Shown one piece after another: positions 1 to 11,611 of a stretch of 64,000 nt of DNA (its first letter is position 1; each line of letters begins with the position of its first letter). The translations under genes and the position numbers were made by a program. The notes under the pieces were generated by a model. The model was not told where the DNA came from and ran no database searches. It saw only the letters and a list, made by a program, of their open reading frames with translations. The stretch lies in NCBI GenBank assembly GCA_025617375.2, contig JAMYGW020000005.1, forward strand, positions 2,294,001 through 2,358,000, written 5' to 3'. The stretch comes from Acarospora socialis. Taxonomy: Eukaryota > Ascomycota > Lecanoromycetes > Acarosporales > Acarosporaceae.

Positions 1-1
1 C

Positions 2-481
2 CACATATTCCTGCCCATCAATGACTGCCGGAACGTCGAGGTCGCGGAAGGTGGCTCGCACTGGTCGCTTCTCCTCGTCAGCCTGATCGACGGCGTCGCC
101 TTCCACTACGACTCGCTGCGCCCGATGAACGAATCGGAAGCGGCGTTGGCGACGCAGAAGATCGGCCAGCTGCTGGGCAAGGAGCTGCGCTTCCAGGACC
201 TGGAGGATAGCCCGCAGCAGGAGAACAGCAGCGATTGCGGCGTGTTTGTGTGTGTGCAGATGCGGCATCTGTTGGTAAAAAGGCTCTTGCAGGTACAGGC
301 GCGCGACAGGGTGACGATGAGTATGGGTGGGAAGTATGTGGATGCGAAAGGGGGTCGGAAGGAGATGTTGAATATTATCGAGGGGTACAGGAGGGAAGGG
401 GAGAGGAGGCGGTCGTCAGTACTCTCTCTTCTTGTTGTCCTATTGATCGTCCTTGTATCATATACATATATTTCGTCATGA
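2..481 (+). CDS. Den1/SENP8-like Ulp1-family cysteine protease, C-terminal part (5' end outside window)
   Basis: The frame is open from the window edge, so the N-terminus is missing. It shows the end of a C48 (Ulp1-like) protease. The catalytic His lies in HWSLL (codon 16 or so of the visible part), followed by the Asp of HYDSL and, further on, the Gln and Cys of SPQQENSSDCGVF. The spacing and the HWSLL...YDSL pattern are closer to the NEDD8-specific Den1/SENP8 branch than to Ulp1 itself, so removal of NEDD8 from cullins is the likely role; SUMO specificity cannot be excluded. After a basic stretch (RREGERRRR-like) the protein ends in about 18 hydrophobic residues, a possible tail anchor, which I do not know from the family. 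Family membership is seen in the motifs; substrate is inferred. Confidence 0.8.
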   Translation, partial: HIFLPINDCRNVEVAEGGSHWSLLLVSLIDGVAFHYDSLRPMNESEAALATQKIGQLLGKELRFQDLEDSPQQENSSDCGVFVCVQMRHLLVKRLLQVQARDRVTMSMGGKYVDAKGGRKEMLNIIEGYRREGERRRSSVLSLLVVLLIVLVSYTYISS

Positions 482-1663
482 TACGCAATACTATGTTGTT
501 CGTTACTGACCGGCAATCTGCCCAGACGGAGCGCTTCTCCCTTTGGCAAACCAAAAGACCACTCTTCCAAGTCCCCACCTCGGATCGACTGACCTGAACA
601 GTCACAGTCGCCATCACCGTTAACTCACATCAAGCCTTGCTCTACCTACGCTACAATTCCCCACAAGGCGCTTCTCAATGTCGTACGTGGAGTCATCTAG
701 GCGTTTGCTCGCTGGAGAAGAGCCATTCACAATCTACACTTCTGTACAATGCCCGATCGTTATTACATAGACGATCCACGATGTATATAAGGACACAATG
801 CTACGAAATCATGCTCACTGAGCGGTATCTCGTAAATCGGAATAGCTACCACGAGTGAAACCAGCTTAGCTCATCCTCTGGATGATACATGCACAACACC
901 CGCACCACCTTGTCCAATCCATCTCACCCAGTCTTTCCCTCACGTTCCACGCAGTACAGTAACGTAAAGAACAAGGATGCGTGTTCAGGGTGCTAGGGAT
1001 TTGCGGCTATAATTGTGGAGCTAACACAGTACATCCGGGGGAACTGTGTGGCGTGTAAGACGTAGGGTAGGGGCAGGTTAGGGTAACTGTGGTCGTGGGA
1101 CCGCATTGACGAAGGCGCAGGGTCGGCTATGCTGGAGTGCAGCCGGAGCATTTGGATAAGGCTACGACGTGTGACAGAGACACGATGGGCCGAAAAACAC
1201 TGCAGTCATACCCCACCGTACCGAGGCGCCAATTGCACATCCCTATCAGGAGATCGTGTAACGTTACGGTCCACTGAGATGATCGAGAACCGATTCGATT
1301 GCGGTTCTGTTCGCTGAAACCCTAGTACCCTAGCATCGCCCAGTCTACACATATGTACGTGACTTGCACTCCAACCAAGAGCAATCAAGCTTTGTGACTG
1401 CACGAGTTGCAAACCAGGCAATCTCCAACACGACTGAGCGATTCTTAAGACGTCCTATCATCGGGGCCTAGATGCGCCGGAAATCTCCGACCTTCACCCA
1501 CCTTCCTCTTCGGGCCATGGGTTCCAGAGCAGCAGCACGGTCCAGCACCGATTCCCAATCCCTCGGGACTTGATAGATCCTCCTTTCTCATTTTCTGGGC
1601 AACGCTCCTGCATCTCTGTACAACCATTGTCCCCACGTTGTGAAAAGCTGCCCCCGGTGGAAG
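482..1663. other. Intergenic stretch, no gene recognised
   Basis: Only short overlapping frames without recognisable motifs are present on either strand. It should contain the 3' region of the protease gene and the promoter of the transporter gene that starts at 1664. Confidence 0.5.
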
Positions 1664-3203
1664 ATGGAGAAAGATTACCGCTATAACGATGACTACTCTC
1701 CGCCCCCGCTGGAGGCTGGACATGTAGATGGACACGGGACGGGCTATCACGATGTCGACGTCTTCGGTCGGGAAGAGGGTGCCCAGGTCAGTCTACCATG
1801 CTTGCAGACCACAATGCCTAGGAGTTGACTGGATGACTGTCTAGATTCGCTACAAGACGCTGTCATGGCAGATGGTGGCCGTCCTGATGATCGCCGAGAT
1901 TGTCAGCAACGGCATGCTGTCTCTGCCTTCTTCTCTAGCGGTGGTGGGCATCGTTCCCGGTGTGATCCTGATCGTTTTCCTCGGCGTCTTTGCGACTTAT
2001 ACGAGCTATCTACTAATACAGTTCAAGCTCAACCATCCGGAAGGTATGGTTGCTCTCCGCCCGCTCTTGGACTGTTGAACGGAAGCTTACATGCTGCCTG
2101 GTAGTGCACAACATGGGCGATGCAGGGTTCATCCTGTTTGGCCAGTTTGGCCGGGAGCTGCTCAGCCTTGGGACCATCATCTTCGCCGTATTCGCTACCG
2201 GCGGTCAGTTGCTCGCCGGCCAGATCGCCTTGGCCTCACTTTCGGGCAGCAAGCTGTGCTTGATGCTCTACACTGGCATCTTCGCCATCCCGACCTTGTT
2301 ATGCGCTCTGCCGCGTACCTTGGACCGCCTGACTTGGCTCAGTGTCGCCAGTGTCATCTGCATCGTGGTCTCCGGCGTGGTGGGGATGATCGGGGCCGGT
2401 GTCAATCCTACGGAGGGACGAACACTGAGTGTTGTTGTGCCGACGGATTTCGTCACCGCCTTCATCTCCATCACCAATCCCGTGTTCTCTTATGCAGGTG
2501 AGTCACCATCAATGGATTTCTGTCATTTCGTAGGTTACTGACGTCATGGTTCAAAGGTCACTTCATGTTCTTCATCCTCGTCTCCGAAATGCGGCATCCC
2601 GAAACGGCGATGAAGGCAGCGTACACGCTCCAAGGAGTCGCGACGGCCTTTTACGTCATCTTCGCCGTCGTCATGTACGTCTACATCGGCAATTCCGTCG
2701 CCAGCCCGGCCTTCAGCAGCCTGCCATTGACCTGGCAAAAGGCCGCTTACGGCATCGCCATCCCCAACTTCCTGATCGCCGGCTCGCTGTACTCGCACAC
2801 GGCCGCGAAATTGCTCTTCATCCGCTTCTTCCGGGGTACCAACGATCTCCACTCGCACACCGTGCTGGGCTGGTCCTCGTGGATCCTCCTGGTGCTGGTG
2901 ATGAACGGCGCCGCCTTCGTGCTGGCCATCGCCGTTCCCATCTTCTCCTACCTCATCGGCATCGCCGCCGCGCTGTTCGCGTCGTGGTACACGTACGGCC
3001 TCGCGGGTGCCTTTTGGCTGTATGACTCCTATCATCTGCAGGGTGGCCGCCAAGCATGGTCCAGGTACTGGTTCAAGACGACCTTGAACGTCCTGACGCT
3101 TCTGGCAGGCGCCTTCATCTGCGTCGCTGGGACATACGTGACGATCAAGTTGATCGTCGATGCGTACAATAACGGGCTCGTGGGGAAGCCGTTCAGTTGT
3201 TAG
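1664..3203 (+). CDS. Amino-acid transporter, Aa_trans family (Neurospora Mtr-like)
   Basis: Exons 1664-1786, 1845-2043, 2105-2497 and 2557-3203 join with closed phases to give 453 residues. A short polar N-terminus (MEKDYRYNDDYSPPP) leads into about eleven hydrophobic segments, starting with the AEIVSNGMLSLPSSLAVVG segment typical of the first helix of the Aa_trans family (PF01490). The family moves amino acids by proton symport across plasma or vacuolar membrane. The sequence most resembles the fungal neutral/aromatic amino-acid permease group (Mtr), and the plasma membrane is inferred from that. The start was taken at the ATG at 1664 because the reading frame upstream has only non-ATG starts. 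Introns of 58, 61 and 59 nt have standard GT-AG ends. Substrate is not readable from sequence. Confidence 0.88.
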
Positions 3204-5049
3204 ATAGATTTGCAGATGTATACTTTGGTAAATATTATTCAGTGCGACAAATCGTGGCTTCAGACGCGGACTGTGTGCCGATATGTGTACATCCAATGAG
3301 CTCCACTTTGGCTTGGGCGTCTTACCCGTAGACGTAGGCACACGTCTCTTACAGTGCGAAAGTGATGGAGTGCAGAGAAGAGTGGAAAAGTGGAAGTTTC
3401 TTCACGACAAGGGCTGTCGTGATGCCGGACGCCACTAACAACGTTGTCACAACGGGATCGTGAGGGCGAACCGGGCGGTATGGTGCGAACCGTCAAGGAG
3501 ATCGTGAGGCGAACCGGGCTGTGGGTCCGGTTCGCGAACCGTGGGGGTTTGCCTTCTCGGACCGGTCCATTGGACTCTGTTCACCTGCATGATTGCGTCT
3601 TAGGAAGATCATTGGATGCAAGCACTACCCCCACGGTGGCTGGTAGGTAAAGGTAAGATGCTCGAGTAGGGGTAAGTAGGTTCGGATCTGTTGCCGCATG
3701 CATCCAAAATATTCTGGGCCCTATAGGGTCAGTATGCCGGGAGTCGTTACAACTTACAACATACCTGCACCTGCACATAGACTTCGATGGCTTGATACCT
3801 ACCTACAGTACCATAACCTGCCACAACGATCTCTTTCAATATATGACAAGGCTGAGCCCGGCCACCTAAGGTAACCACCTGAGCTCCTTATACCTGACCC
3901 AAACGATCGAAAACGTAAGGTATCGACCAGCATCATCGTTGCGTTCTGGTGTTACCGTATGTGGGCTGCCAATCTTCATCTGCGACATCAACACATAGGT
4001 ATCTTAAGAAATCAGCCAAAACATCATACTTCAAGATGAACATCGTATAGACTCAGTTGTATATTCTTGATCTCAAATTGATTCATGCTGTGCACTCTTT
4101 TATTGGCATCTAAACAGGTAGAATTCATTGAAAAAAGAGTGTATCTATTTGTTGGCCTACGATTTAGGGCAGGTAAACACTAACCGGAAAAGTCGGCCGA
4201 ACGGCCATCTCGTCCCATCTCTGTTTCTGTCAGGACTGGTAGAGTAATTACTGTACGGTCGAATATGCGGGCTGAGTCCAGTACAGCTCAGACGCAAGAA
4301 ATGCCGCACAGCCGGCCCCACTCCGATGGATATCATCATTGTCCTCAGCTTGTTCCCGCAATGATTACCTACCTTACTCTTCTCGTGCACCTAAGCTTTG
4401 TTTCCAACGTGTCCCTACAGTGTGTACCTTACGTACGTCCTTCCCACACCCCCCACGCTGACTTTTACCACCAAATCCAACGATCGGCCATTGCCACCTT
4501 CCGGGACATGATTGGCATCTTGGCATCAGCGGTCCGCCCCCAATGCGGAGACGGTACCGTTTTTACGGAGTGTGTGGGTGGCACAACAGCTAGCCTGACA
4601 GATTACCCCAAATCTAGGGGTTCAGCTGCCTTGGGATAGCACAAGTACGAGCCGTAGTGTACGTCTTCAGTAAGGCAAAAAAGGCAAGCCTGCATGCTAT
4701 CAATTTCCCCAGCATGGCTGTGTTTGAGAAAATTTTTTCTCTAGGCGCGTGGTGGTCACGTCCGGGCCTGCGTCCGGGCTTACGTTTGCATTTAGAGAAG
4801 GGAAGAAAGTGAGGCTTGTTTTCGTCTCTCGTATGCCATCTGCATTGCTCTCGGTTTTACTGGACTGCTGTGACAAGAATCTTGTGAGAAGTATTCCTAC
4901 CAGAACCTTTATATATCCTGCGGAGGCCTTCCTACTTCGTCTATCTTCAGTGCCCTACGAAGTCGTGAGTCCCACATGACTTGCTGCCGTTGCTGCTGCC
5001 ACATCTGCTTCATTCGATTAGACAACCTAGTCGCCCCGGTTCGCCATCG
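3204..5049. other. Intergenic stretch; contains an array of GCGAACCG sites at 3466-3541
   Basis: No gene was recognised in 1.8 kb. The only structure I can support is a compact group of four GCGAACCG octamers and one inverted copy described separately. Short frames such as 4265-4639 have no familiar motif. Confidence 0.5.
3466..3541. promoter_or_regulatory. Array of four GCGAACCG octamers ending in a perfect 14-bp palindrome
   Basis: GCGAACCG occurs at 3466-3473, 3485-3492, 3509-3516 and 3534-3541, at spacings of 19, 24 and 25 bp. The last overlaps its inverted copy CGGTTCGC (3528-3535) to make the palindrome CGGTTCGCGAACCG. The first and third copies sit in a longer direct repeat (ATCGTGAG..GCGAACCGGGC). 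CGG-N8-CCG is the kind of site bound by Zn2Cys6 fungal regulators, but assignment to a factor is inference. It lies about 260 bp downstream of the transporter stop codon. Confidence 0.4.
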
Positions 5050-5919
5050 ATGGACTTGGTGAAGGAATCCGAAGACCCTTCGAACTGCACCAGTCCGAGG
5101 GAGTCCGAGAGACCTCCACCACCACCAAGACCATCATCCACACGCGGCCTCAGTGACCCCAGCCCCGATAGCTGTAACCATACCTTCACCTCCCGTGGGC
5201 GGTCAGTCGAACAGTCTTGCCAATATTGTGGGCTCGACAGGGGATATGCTGAAGGCGACAACGTTTCGGGTCCAGTAGTAAATGGCCAAAATGGTAAGTT
5301 GTCTGAGGGGCATGCCACCCGTATACCGAAATAACGCACGTTAGCAGGACTACCTCTGTCACGAGAACAACGCGCCGCCTCAAGCAATGACGACAGCCAT
5401 GATATCTGGGATGCTGACTTCGGTGGGTCCTCCTTCCGTGGCCGACCTCAGGGGCCCGGACTGTAGTGACAGACTGGGTGAGCAGGTACGGGTCCCATCA
5501 ACGGCTATACCCGTTCCACCACACTTCCCACAAGAAGTACAGCTTCTAGAACGATGATTGTCAGCCATATCGACGAGAGTGAGGGGAACTCTGTCGACAT
5601 GCTCGTCGGTGACTCCAGCCAACCCAACGAGAGTCTGGGGCACTCCGTCGACATGCCCGTCGATGACTCCAGCCAATCACTACTGGCTGCCTATCGCCCA
5701 CGGCAGCTTCCACCCTCCGCTACCGTGACATCGCATGGCTTAGACAACTTTCGTTACCAGCCACTGTCGCAGGGGCCTTCTCCTTGGTCGCCATATCATC
5801 TGTATAGAGCCGACGTAGCACGACGTGCATTAGAGAATGTCGAGTTGCATCAACTTTCAGAAGACCCCAGAGGCGGAGAAATGCCTGGGCCGGAGCATGA
5901 TCTCGATCTTGGCGATTGA
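5050..5919 (+). CDS. Hypothetical disordered protein with an 18-residue duplication
   Basis: I do not recognise this protein. Exons 5050-5293, 5348-5422 and 5486-5919 join in phase to give 250 residues. The two introns (54 and 63 nt) have GTAAGT and GTGGGT donors and CAG acceptors, and both contain stops, so splicing is needed and the three-exon fit is unlikely to be chance. The product is polar and rich in Pro, Ser and Asp, with a PPPPPRPSS run near residue 20, one CQYC motif near residue 60, and two adjacent copies of an 18-residue unit (pattern ESxGxSVDMxVxDSSQ) encoded by a 54-bp tandem duplication. There is no signal peptide or membrane segment. It could be a lineage-specific gene; it could also be a chance assembly. 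Confidence 0.45.
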
Positions 5920-6592
5920 TCAATTCCTGACACCTTAGTGAATACAGAATGCATGATCTTGTTACTCGTTGACCGCGCATTGTCCGTTTGACAGTAGAAA
6001 AGGCCATGGGAGCTTCGCAAAGCATCTCGAACTCCTTATCGGCGAACTATCCTCATCCAAAACATTGTTTCCTGTTCAGCCTTAATGCCCCTCTCCAGTT
6101 CGGATATTCTCCACGTGTCAGAAGAGCCATGAGCCGGTATCCTTGCTTCAAGACCAGCAAGTGTGGACGGTGTTATTATACATTAGGTAGTCAGACACGG
6201 CTCTTCGCTGCCATTCCATTATTAGCATACCTAGGTACAGTAGGTGTGGCGGACGGTGAATTATTACTCGTTCATTGCGGGGAAGCCCGGCGGCCGTCTC
6301 GGTCCCCGACGGTTGAGTCATCCAGTTAAGGTGCCGGCTTAAAGCACTTAACTCGGACCGTCGTCTGATAAAATCGTGATGCATAAGAATTGTGACCACG
6401 CCCTTCGTCGATACTAGATCATTTGAGGCGGTGCGCTCTTAAAGCCCAGTACGGAGGCCTTTCAACTCGTTATTGGATTTCAGAGAGCATTTTCAAGCCC
6501 GCTGCAGCAGCTCAGCATAGCTCAATTGCCTACACTCAAATATCCACTGTCGTGGAACATGTCGGTCAGTACCGCAGCCTCTGTTCTATGGC
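5920..6592. other. Intergenic stretch upstream of the DAHP synthase gene
   Basis: No gene recognised. It contains one TGAGTCA palindrome (6314-6320), listed separately, and should hold the promoter of the aromatic-pathway gene. Confidence 0.45.
6314..6320. promoter_or_regulatory. TGAGTCA site (Gcn4/Cpc1-type) upstream of DAHP synthase
   Basis: A TGAGTCA heptamer lies 273 bp upstream of the DAHP synthase ATG. In fungi this is the core site of the bZIP activator Gcn4/Cpc1 (cross-pathway control), which controls aromatic amino-acid genes. The match and its position are seen; function is inferred from the gene next to it. One heptamer can occur by chance. Confidence 0.4.
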
Positions 6593-7897
<1,305 letters not shown>

Positions 7898-8312
7898 AAC
7901 GGGCACCTATGGCCTGACAATGTTACTACTAGTAGACTTCCATGTATAAGGGCAAGGTGCATTCTCATAACTCCACAGTTGACGGGATATTCATTTTAGA
8001 TAGTCCGAGACCTAATGTTGCGGCCCACGGAGGGTTTACTTCGAGATATTATTACTTTTCTGAGGCCGTAGGCAACATACCAAAATCCGCATAACCTAAA
8101 AGAGTTCTGGAGTTGCAGCTACTTTACGGTATTATTCACTCTCGACCAATCAGCGTCGCTCTCGGCAAATACAAACCGCAGTCGATCCCCAATCCCTTCC
8201 GGCTCACATCCTCATAACCCACTCTGCAGTACAGACTCAATCCTACCACAAACCCAACGGGGCGTTCCTTTGTCGTCTTCCGTTGCCCAAATAACGGTGG
8301 CACCCGAGCAGG
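7898..8312. other. Intergenic stretch, promoter region of cytochrome c1
   Basis: No gene recognised. It carries a CCAATCA element at 8146-8152. Confidence 0.5.
8146..8152 (+). promoter_or_regulatory. CCAAT box upstream of cytochrome c1
   Basis: CCAATCA lies 167 bp upstream of the cytochrome c1 start codon. CCAAT is the site of the Hap2/3/5 (CBC) complex, which controls respiratory-chain genes in fungi, so the position fits the neighbour's role. The match is seen; binding is inferred. Confidence 0.45.
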
Positions 8313-9691
8313 ATGCTGGCGAGATCGGCTTTGCGCACCTCGCACCCGATCGCAAGGGTGCGAAATGCCGCGACTAGGACAGCTACGGTACGCTTCACTT
8401 ATCTCCAAGGCATTGTCCGAGCTCGGTCGAATTCACGGCCCTTATGATCTCTCGATTACACGACTGTAGCTAATATCGATGAGTTCCAGCGGTCCGCTTC
8501 CTCTTCAACCTCCTCAAGCTCTAGACCAGTATCGTCACCTTTTCGGTTAACGCTTGCAGAATCAGCTGCTACTGCCGTTGCGGTTGGGTCGATCGCATGG
8601 TATTATCATCTATACGGGCGTGATGTTTATGCGATGACACCTGCAGAGGAAGGGTAAGTTCGGACAGCCCCGGGTTGGGCAGTAGAGGGGTCCTAGCCGA
8701 ACTGGCAGGGCGTCGAACTAAGACGCATCTCGATTGCTGGTGTGCTTAAAGTTGTGTGCTGTCGGCGGATATCAGAAAAGCAATTGAGTGTGGCTGACAA
8801 TACTGAATCCAAAGGTTGCACCCAACTAGCTACCCGTGGGAGCATACGCAGTGGAGGAAGACGTTCGATCATCAAACGTGAGGCACCATGCACCTTTCGC
8901 AGCGGACTTTAACTGACGACATGCAGGCTCCGTCGTGGTTTCCAAGTATACCGAGAAGTATGCGCATCCTGCCACTCCCTCAAACGAATTGCGTGGCGAA
9001 CACTGGTCGGCACTACCCATACCGTTGATGAGGCGAAGGCCATGGCCGAGGAGAATGAATACGACGCCGAACCCAACGACGAAGGAGACATTGAAAAGCG
9101 CCCTGGCAAACTCTCTGACTACATCCCCAGTCCCTACAAAAACGACGAGGCGGCGCGAGCGGCCAACAACGGCGCTCTCCCTCCGGACCTGAGTCTGATG
9201 GTCAAAGCGAGGCATGGAGGATGTGATTACATTTTCAGTTTGCTGACCGGTTACCCCGAGGAACCCCCTCCAGGGGCGGTCGTTCCGGCTGGATTGAATT
9301 TCAACCCGTACTTCCCAGGTACAGGTAAGGGAGCACGCGCTGGTTTCGTTGTTAAAGATATCTAAGGAGTGACTAGGTATCGCCATGGCTCGCGTTCTGT
9401 ATGATGGCCTAGTCGAATACGAAGATGGCACGCCCGCTACGACTTCTCAAATGGCCAAGGACGTTGTGGAATTCCTGAACTGGTCTGCGGAGCCGGAGAT
9501 GGACAACCGGAAGAAGATGGGGTGGAAGGTGGTAATAGTCTCATCGGTGCTGTACCTGATGAGTGTTTGGGTCAAACGGTACGTTTCCACACCAGATATT
9601 CAACTGCGATTCTAATACCTTCGACGTCAGGTACAAGTGGGCACCCATCAAGAACAGAAAGATCGTGTACAACCCTCCCGGGGCACGTTAG
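8313..9691 (+). CDS. CYT1: Cytochrome c1, heme subunit of the mitochondrial cytochrome bc1 complex
   Basis: Cytochrome c1 carries electrons from the Rieske protein to cytochrome c in complex III of the inner mitochondrial membrane. Six exons (8313-8387, 8490-8653, 8815-8877, 8927-9324, 9377-9578, 9631-9691) join in phase to 320 residues, the family length. The first exon encodes a typical presequence ([23 protein letters not shown]), followed by a bipartite Ala-rich hydrophobic sorting segment and AMTPAEEG at mature start. Heme is attached at CASCH in the fourth exon. The conserved [27 protein letters not shown] and [18 protein letters not shown] blocks follow, then the single C-terminal membrane anchor and the tail RKIVYNPP. 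The third codon block after CASCH reads LKRIAWRTL rather than the common LSRVPYRAL form. The second intron is unusually long (161 nt). Confidence 0.95.
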
Positions 9692-10786
9692 CGTTGAATC
9701 TGCGGTCTTTTCTTTCCATACGCCTTTGTACTAGAATCATATCGTGTACAGTTCGAGCAGAATGCATCGTTAGATTCAACGAGGTTTTCCGTCTAGGTTT
9801 CCAATCGGCAACTCGTAGCAGTCCACTTGCTATACTATCCGGTCATATCTTGAAACCGTCTCTACTGAATGTATGAACAACCTAGGTACCAGGTACAGGA
9901 AAGTCATGCGACGAGCCAACAGACGGGAGTTATCCGAGTCGGCTCAAAATGGAAGCTATCGTTGAATGGTCAAAAGAACGACGAGCTGGTCAATTCAAGT
10001 AGCTTGCAGCGGGCGAGCTTAGTGGGAGACAGCACATAATGGCGAGCGGAAGTGACTGGCTAACTGCTCGCTGCAGTTGAGAGTGAAACGCGACAGTGGA
10101 AGACCGACAGCGAGAAGTGATAACTGAGAATTCGCCTGTAGCGACGGTGGGGTCCAGCAGCCAGGAAATCTGTTTCAATGAGTGTCGTGGTGCTCCAAGA
10201 TCAAGAGCTGAACGACCGTCGAGCTGAGCTGGTGAGTGCGTACCCGAATCGTTTCAGGCCATCAATGAAGGTGAGCGTTAGAGAAAGGCGGTGGCGAGGC
10301 GGCCAGACGTTGGTGCGTCAAAGTCCGGAGCAAACTTCAGGAGAGGAAGCAAAGCAGAACAAAAGTGAGCACAGTGATGCGGAGCGGATAGGAGCTGAAG
10401 GGTGTTGCATGCACGCGCATCGTCGTCATGGGCGCGATGTCTTGCAGTAGGGACTGTTGCCGGCACCGTGTTGTTTCAACCATTTCATGCCATCGTTTGT
10501 GAGCTTTGTGGTACGTTCCCATACCTTCAGCACACTCGATCGATGTGGTTGCAAATGGTGATTCTGGCTCGTGCAGATATGCCGTTCTTCGAACCGGCGC
10601 GGGAAGGACCAGAATTTACGACGAAGGGCGTCAGGCGAATAGTGCTAGGGGCAGCAAAAAGTGTATTGTGTTTGGCTATGGAAGAGATCCAAAATGATGA
10701 ACTGATGAAGGTAAAGATGTCCCCGTGGAAAGAAGCAGGTCTGATTTCGGAAAACTCGTGAAGAAACCGAGGGTTATTGATGCTAT
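9692..10786. other. Stretch without a supported gene
   Basis: Overlapping frames such as 10402-10761 (+, 119 codons) are present, and a plausible intron could be placed near 10510-10578, but no motif is recognisable and I could not build a convincing model. Confidence 0.4.
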
Positions 10787-11611
10787 CTAGAGCTCCTCTT
10801 CCGTTGCGTCCGTGATCCAGTTCGGGATAATGGATGGATCGTGAAGCAGACCCTTCGGTAACCACGGATTCTCATCAGACGATGGCGAGTCCAGATAGCG
10901 CCGGACGGACTCAGGAAGATTTTGCAAATTGGGCGGAACAGCCTTTCTCTTATGGAGCCGATAGGGTCTCTCTGCAGCCTTATTGTGGCGGTCTCCTTGG
11001 CTTCCGAGGCCCGGTGCGGTAGCTTTCTTGCGACACGTTTCGCAACGACACTCGGTACTCGAGCATCTCTTCACTGCCGTAGGCGATTCCTTGTTCTGCT
11101 TCCCGATGTTATCACGACTCTTGTAGTCACCGTTTTCGCAGGAGGTGCTGTCGCACGTTTCCTTCAGGGCTGCCGCTTCACAGTCTTTATCCGCCGTGGT
11201 CTCATCTGCTTTGGATATGGCAGCAGAGGAGCTGAAGGAAACCGCAGCTGCGTCGCTGGGTGTCAGTCCATCGTTTCAAACAGCACCCTATATGTCGTGG
11301 TTAGGGGGACACTTACAACCAATATCGATCCGCGATCTTTCATCCGTCACTGTGCCCACTTCAACAGTAGTCGAAGCTAATACCTGTCAACAGAGTTCCG
11401 GAACAGATCTGTATTGACGTATACCTGGAGTTGGCTCGTTCGCTGCCGTTTGTGCTGGACCAGCATCGTTCTCAATACGCTCAAGGTCCTGATTGGTCTC
11501 CTTTAGAGGGATACTTAGGGCTTGATCGACTTCGGGGATATAGCTTACACTATTATCAAGCCATTCAGCAAAGCAGCCAGCACCAAGCTGACCACCGTTC
11601 TGATCGTTCAT
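10787..11611 (-). CDS. Doubtful hypothetical protein, Cys-rich, exon structure unresolved
   Basis: Reading on the minus strand, an open stretch from about 11275 down to 10787 encodes an acidic, Ser/Ala-rich segment with closely spaced cysteines (CRCETCRKK and ETCDSTSC) and the tail NPWLPKGLLHDPSIIPNWITDATEEEL-like end. A second open frame on the same strand (ATG at 11611, to about 11390) could be an upstream exon, and a GTAAGT donor near 11315 with a CTAAC-like branch sequence suggests an intron between them. I could not close the phase across the whole gene. No family is recognised. Composition and the well-formed C-terminus favour a real gene over chance. Confidence 0.25.

Noticed and set aside
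1445-1828. Short frames around 1445-1828 as genes
   Set aside because: The plus-strand one is the first exon of the transporter read through its intron; the minus-strand one has no motif.
2544-3341. 265-codon minus-strand frame over the transporter gene
   Set aside because: It is the antisense shadow of the last transporter exon; its composition (many Glu, Gly and Arg) mirrors hydrophobic codons on the plus strand, with no domain.
11510-11525. TTAGGG-like motif as a telomere remnant
   Set aside because: Only isolated single copies occur, with no tandem array.
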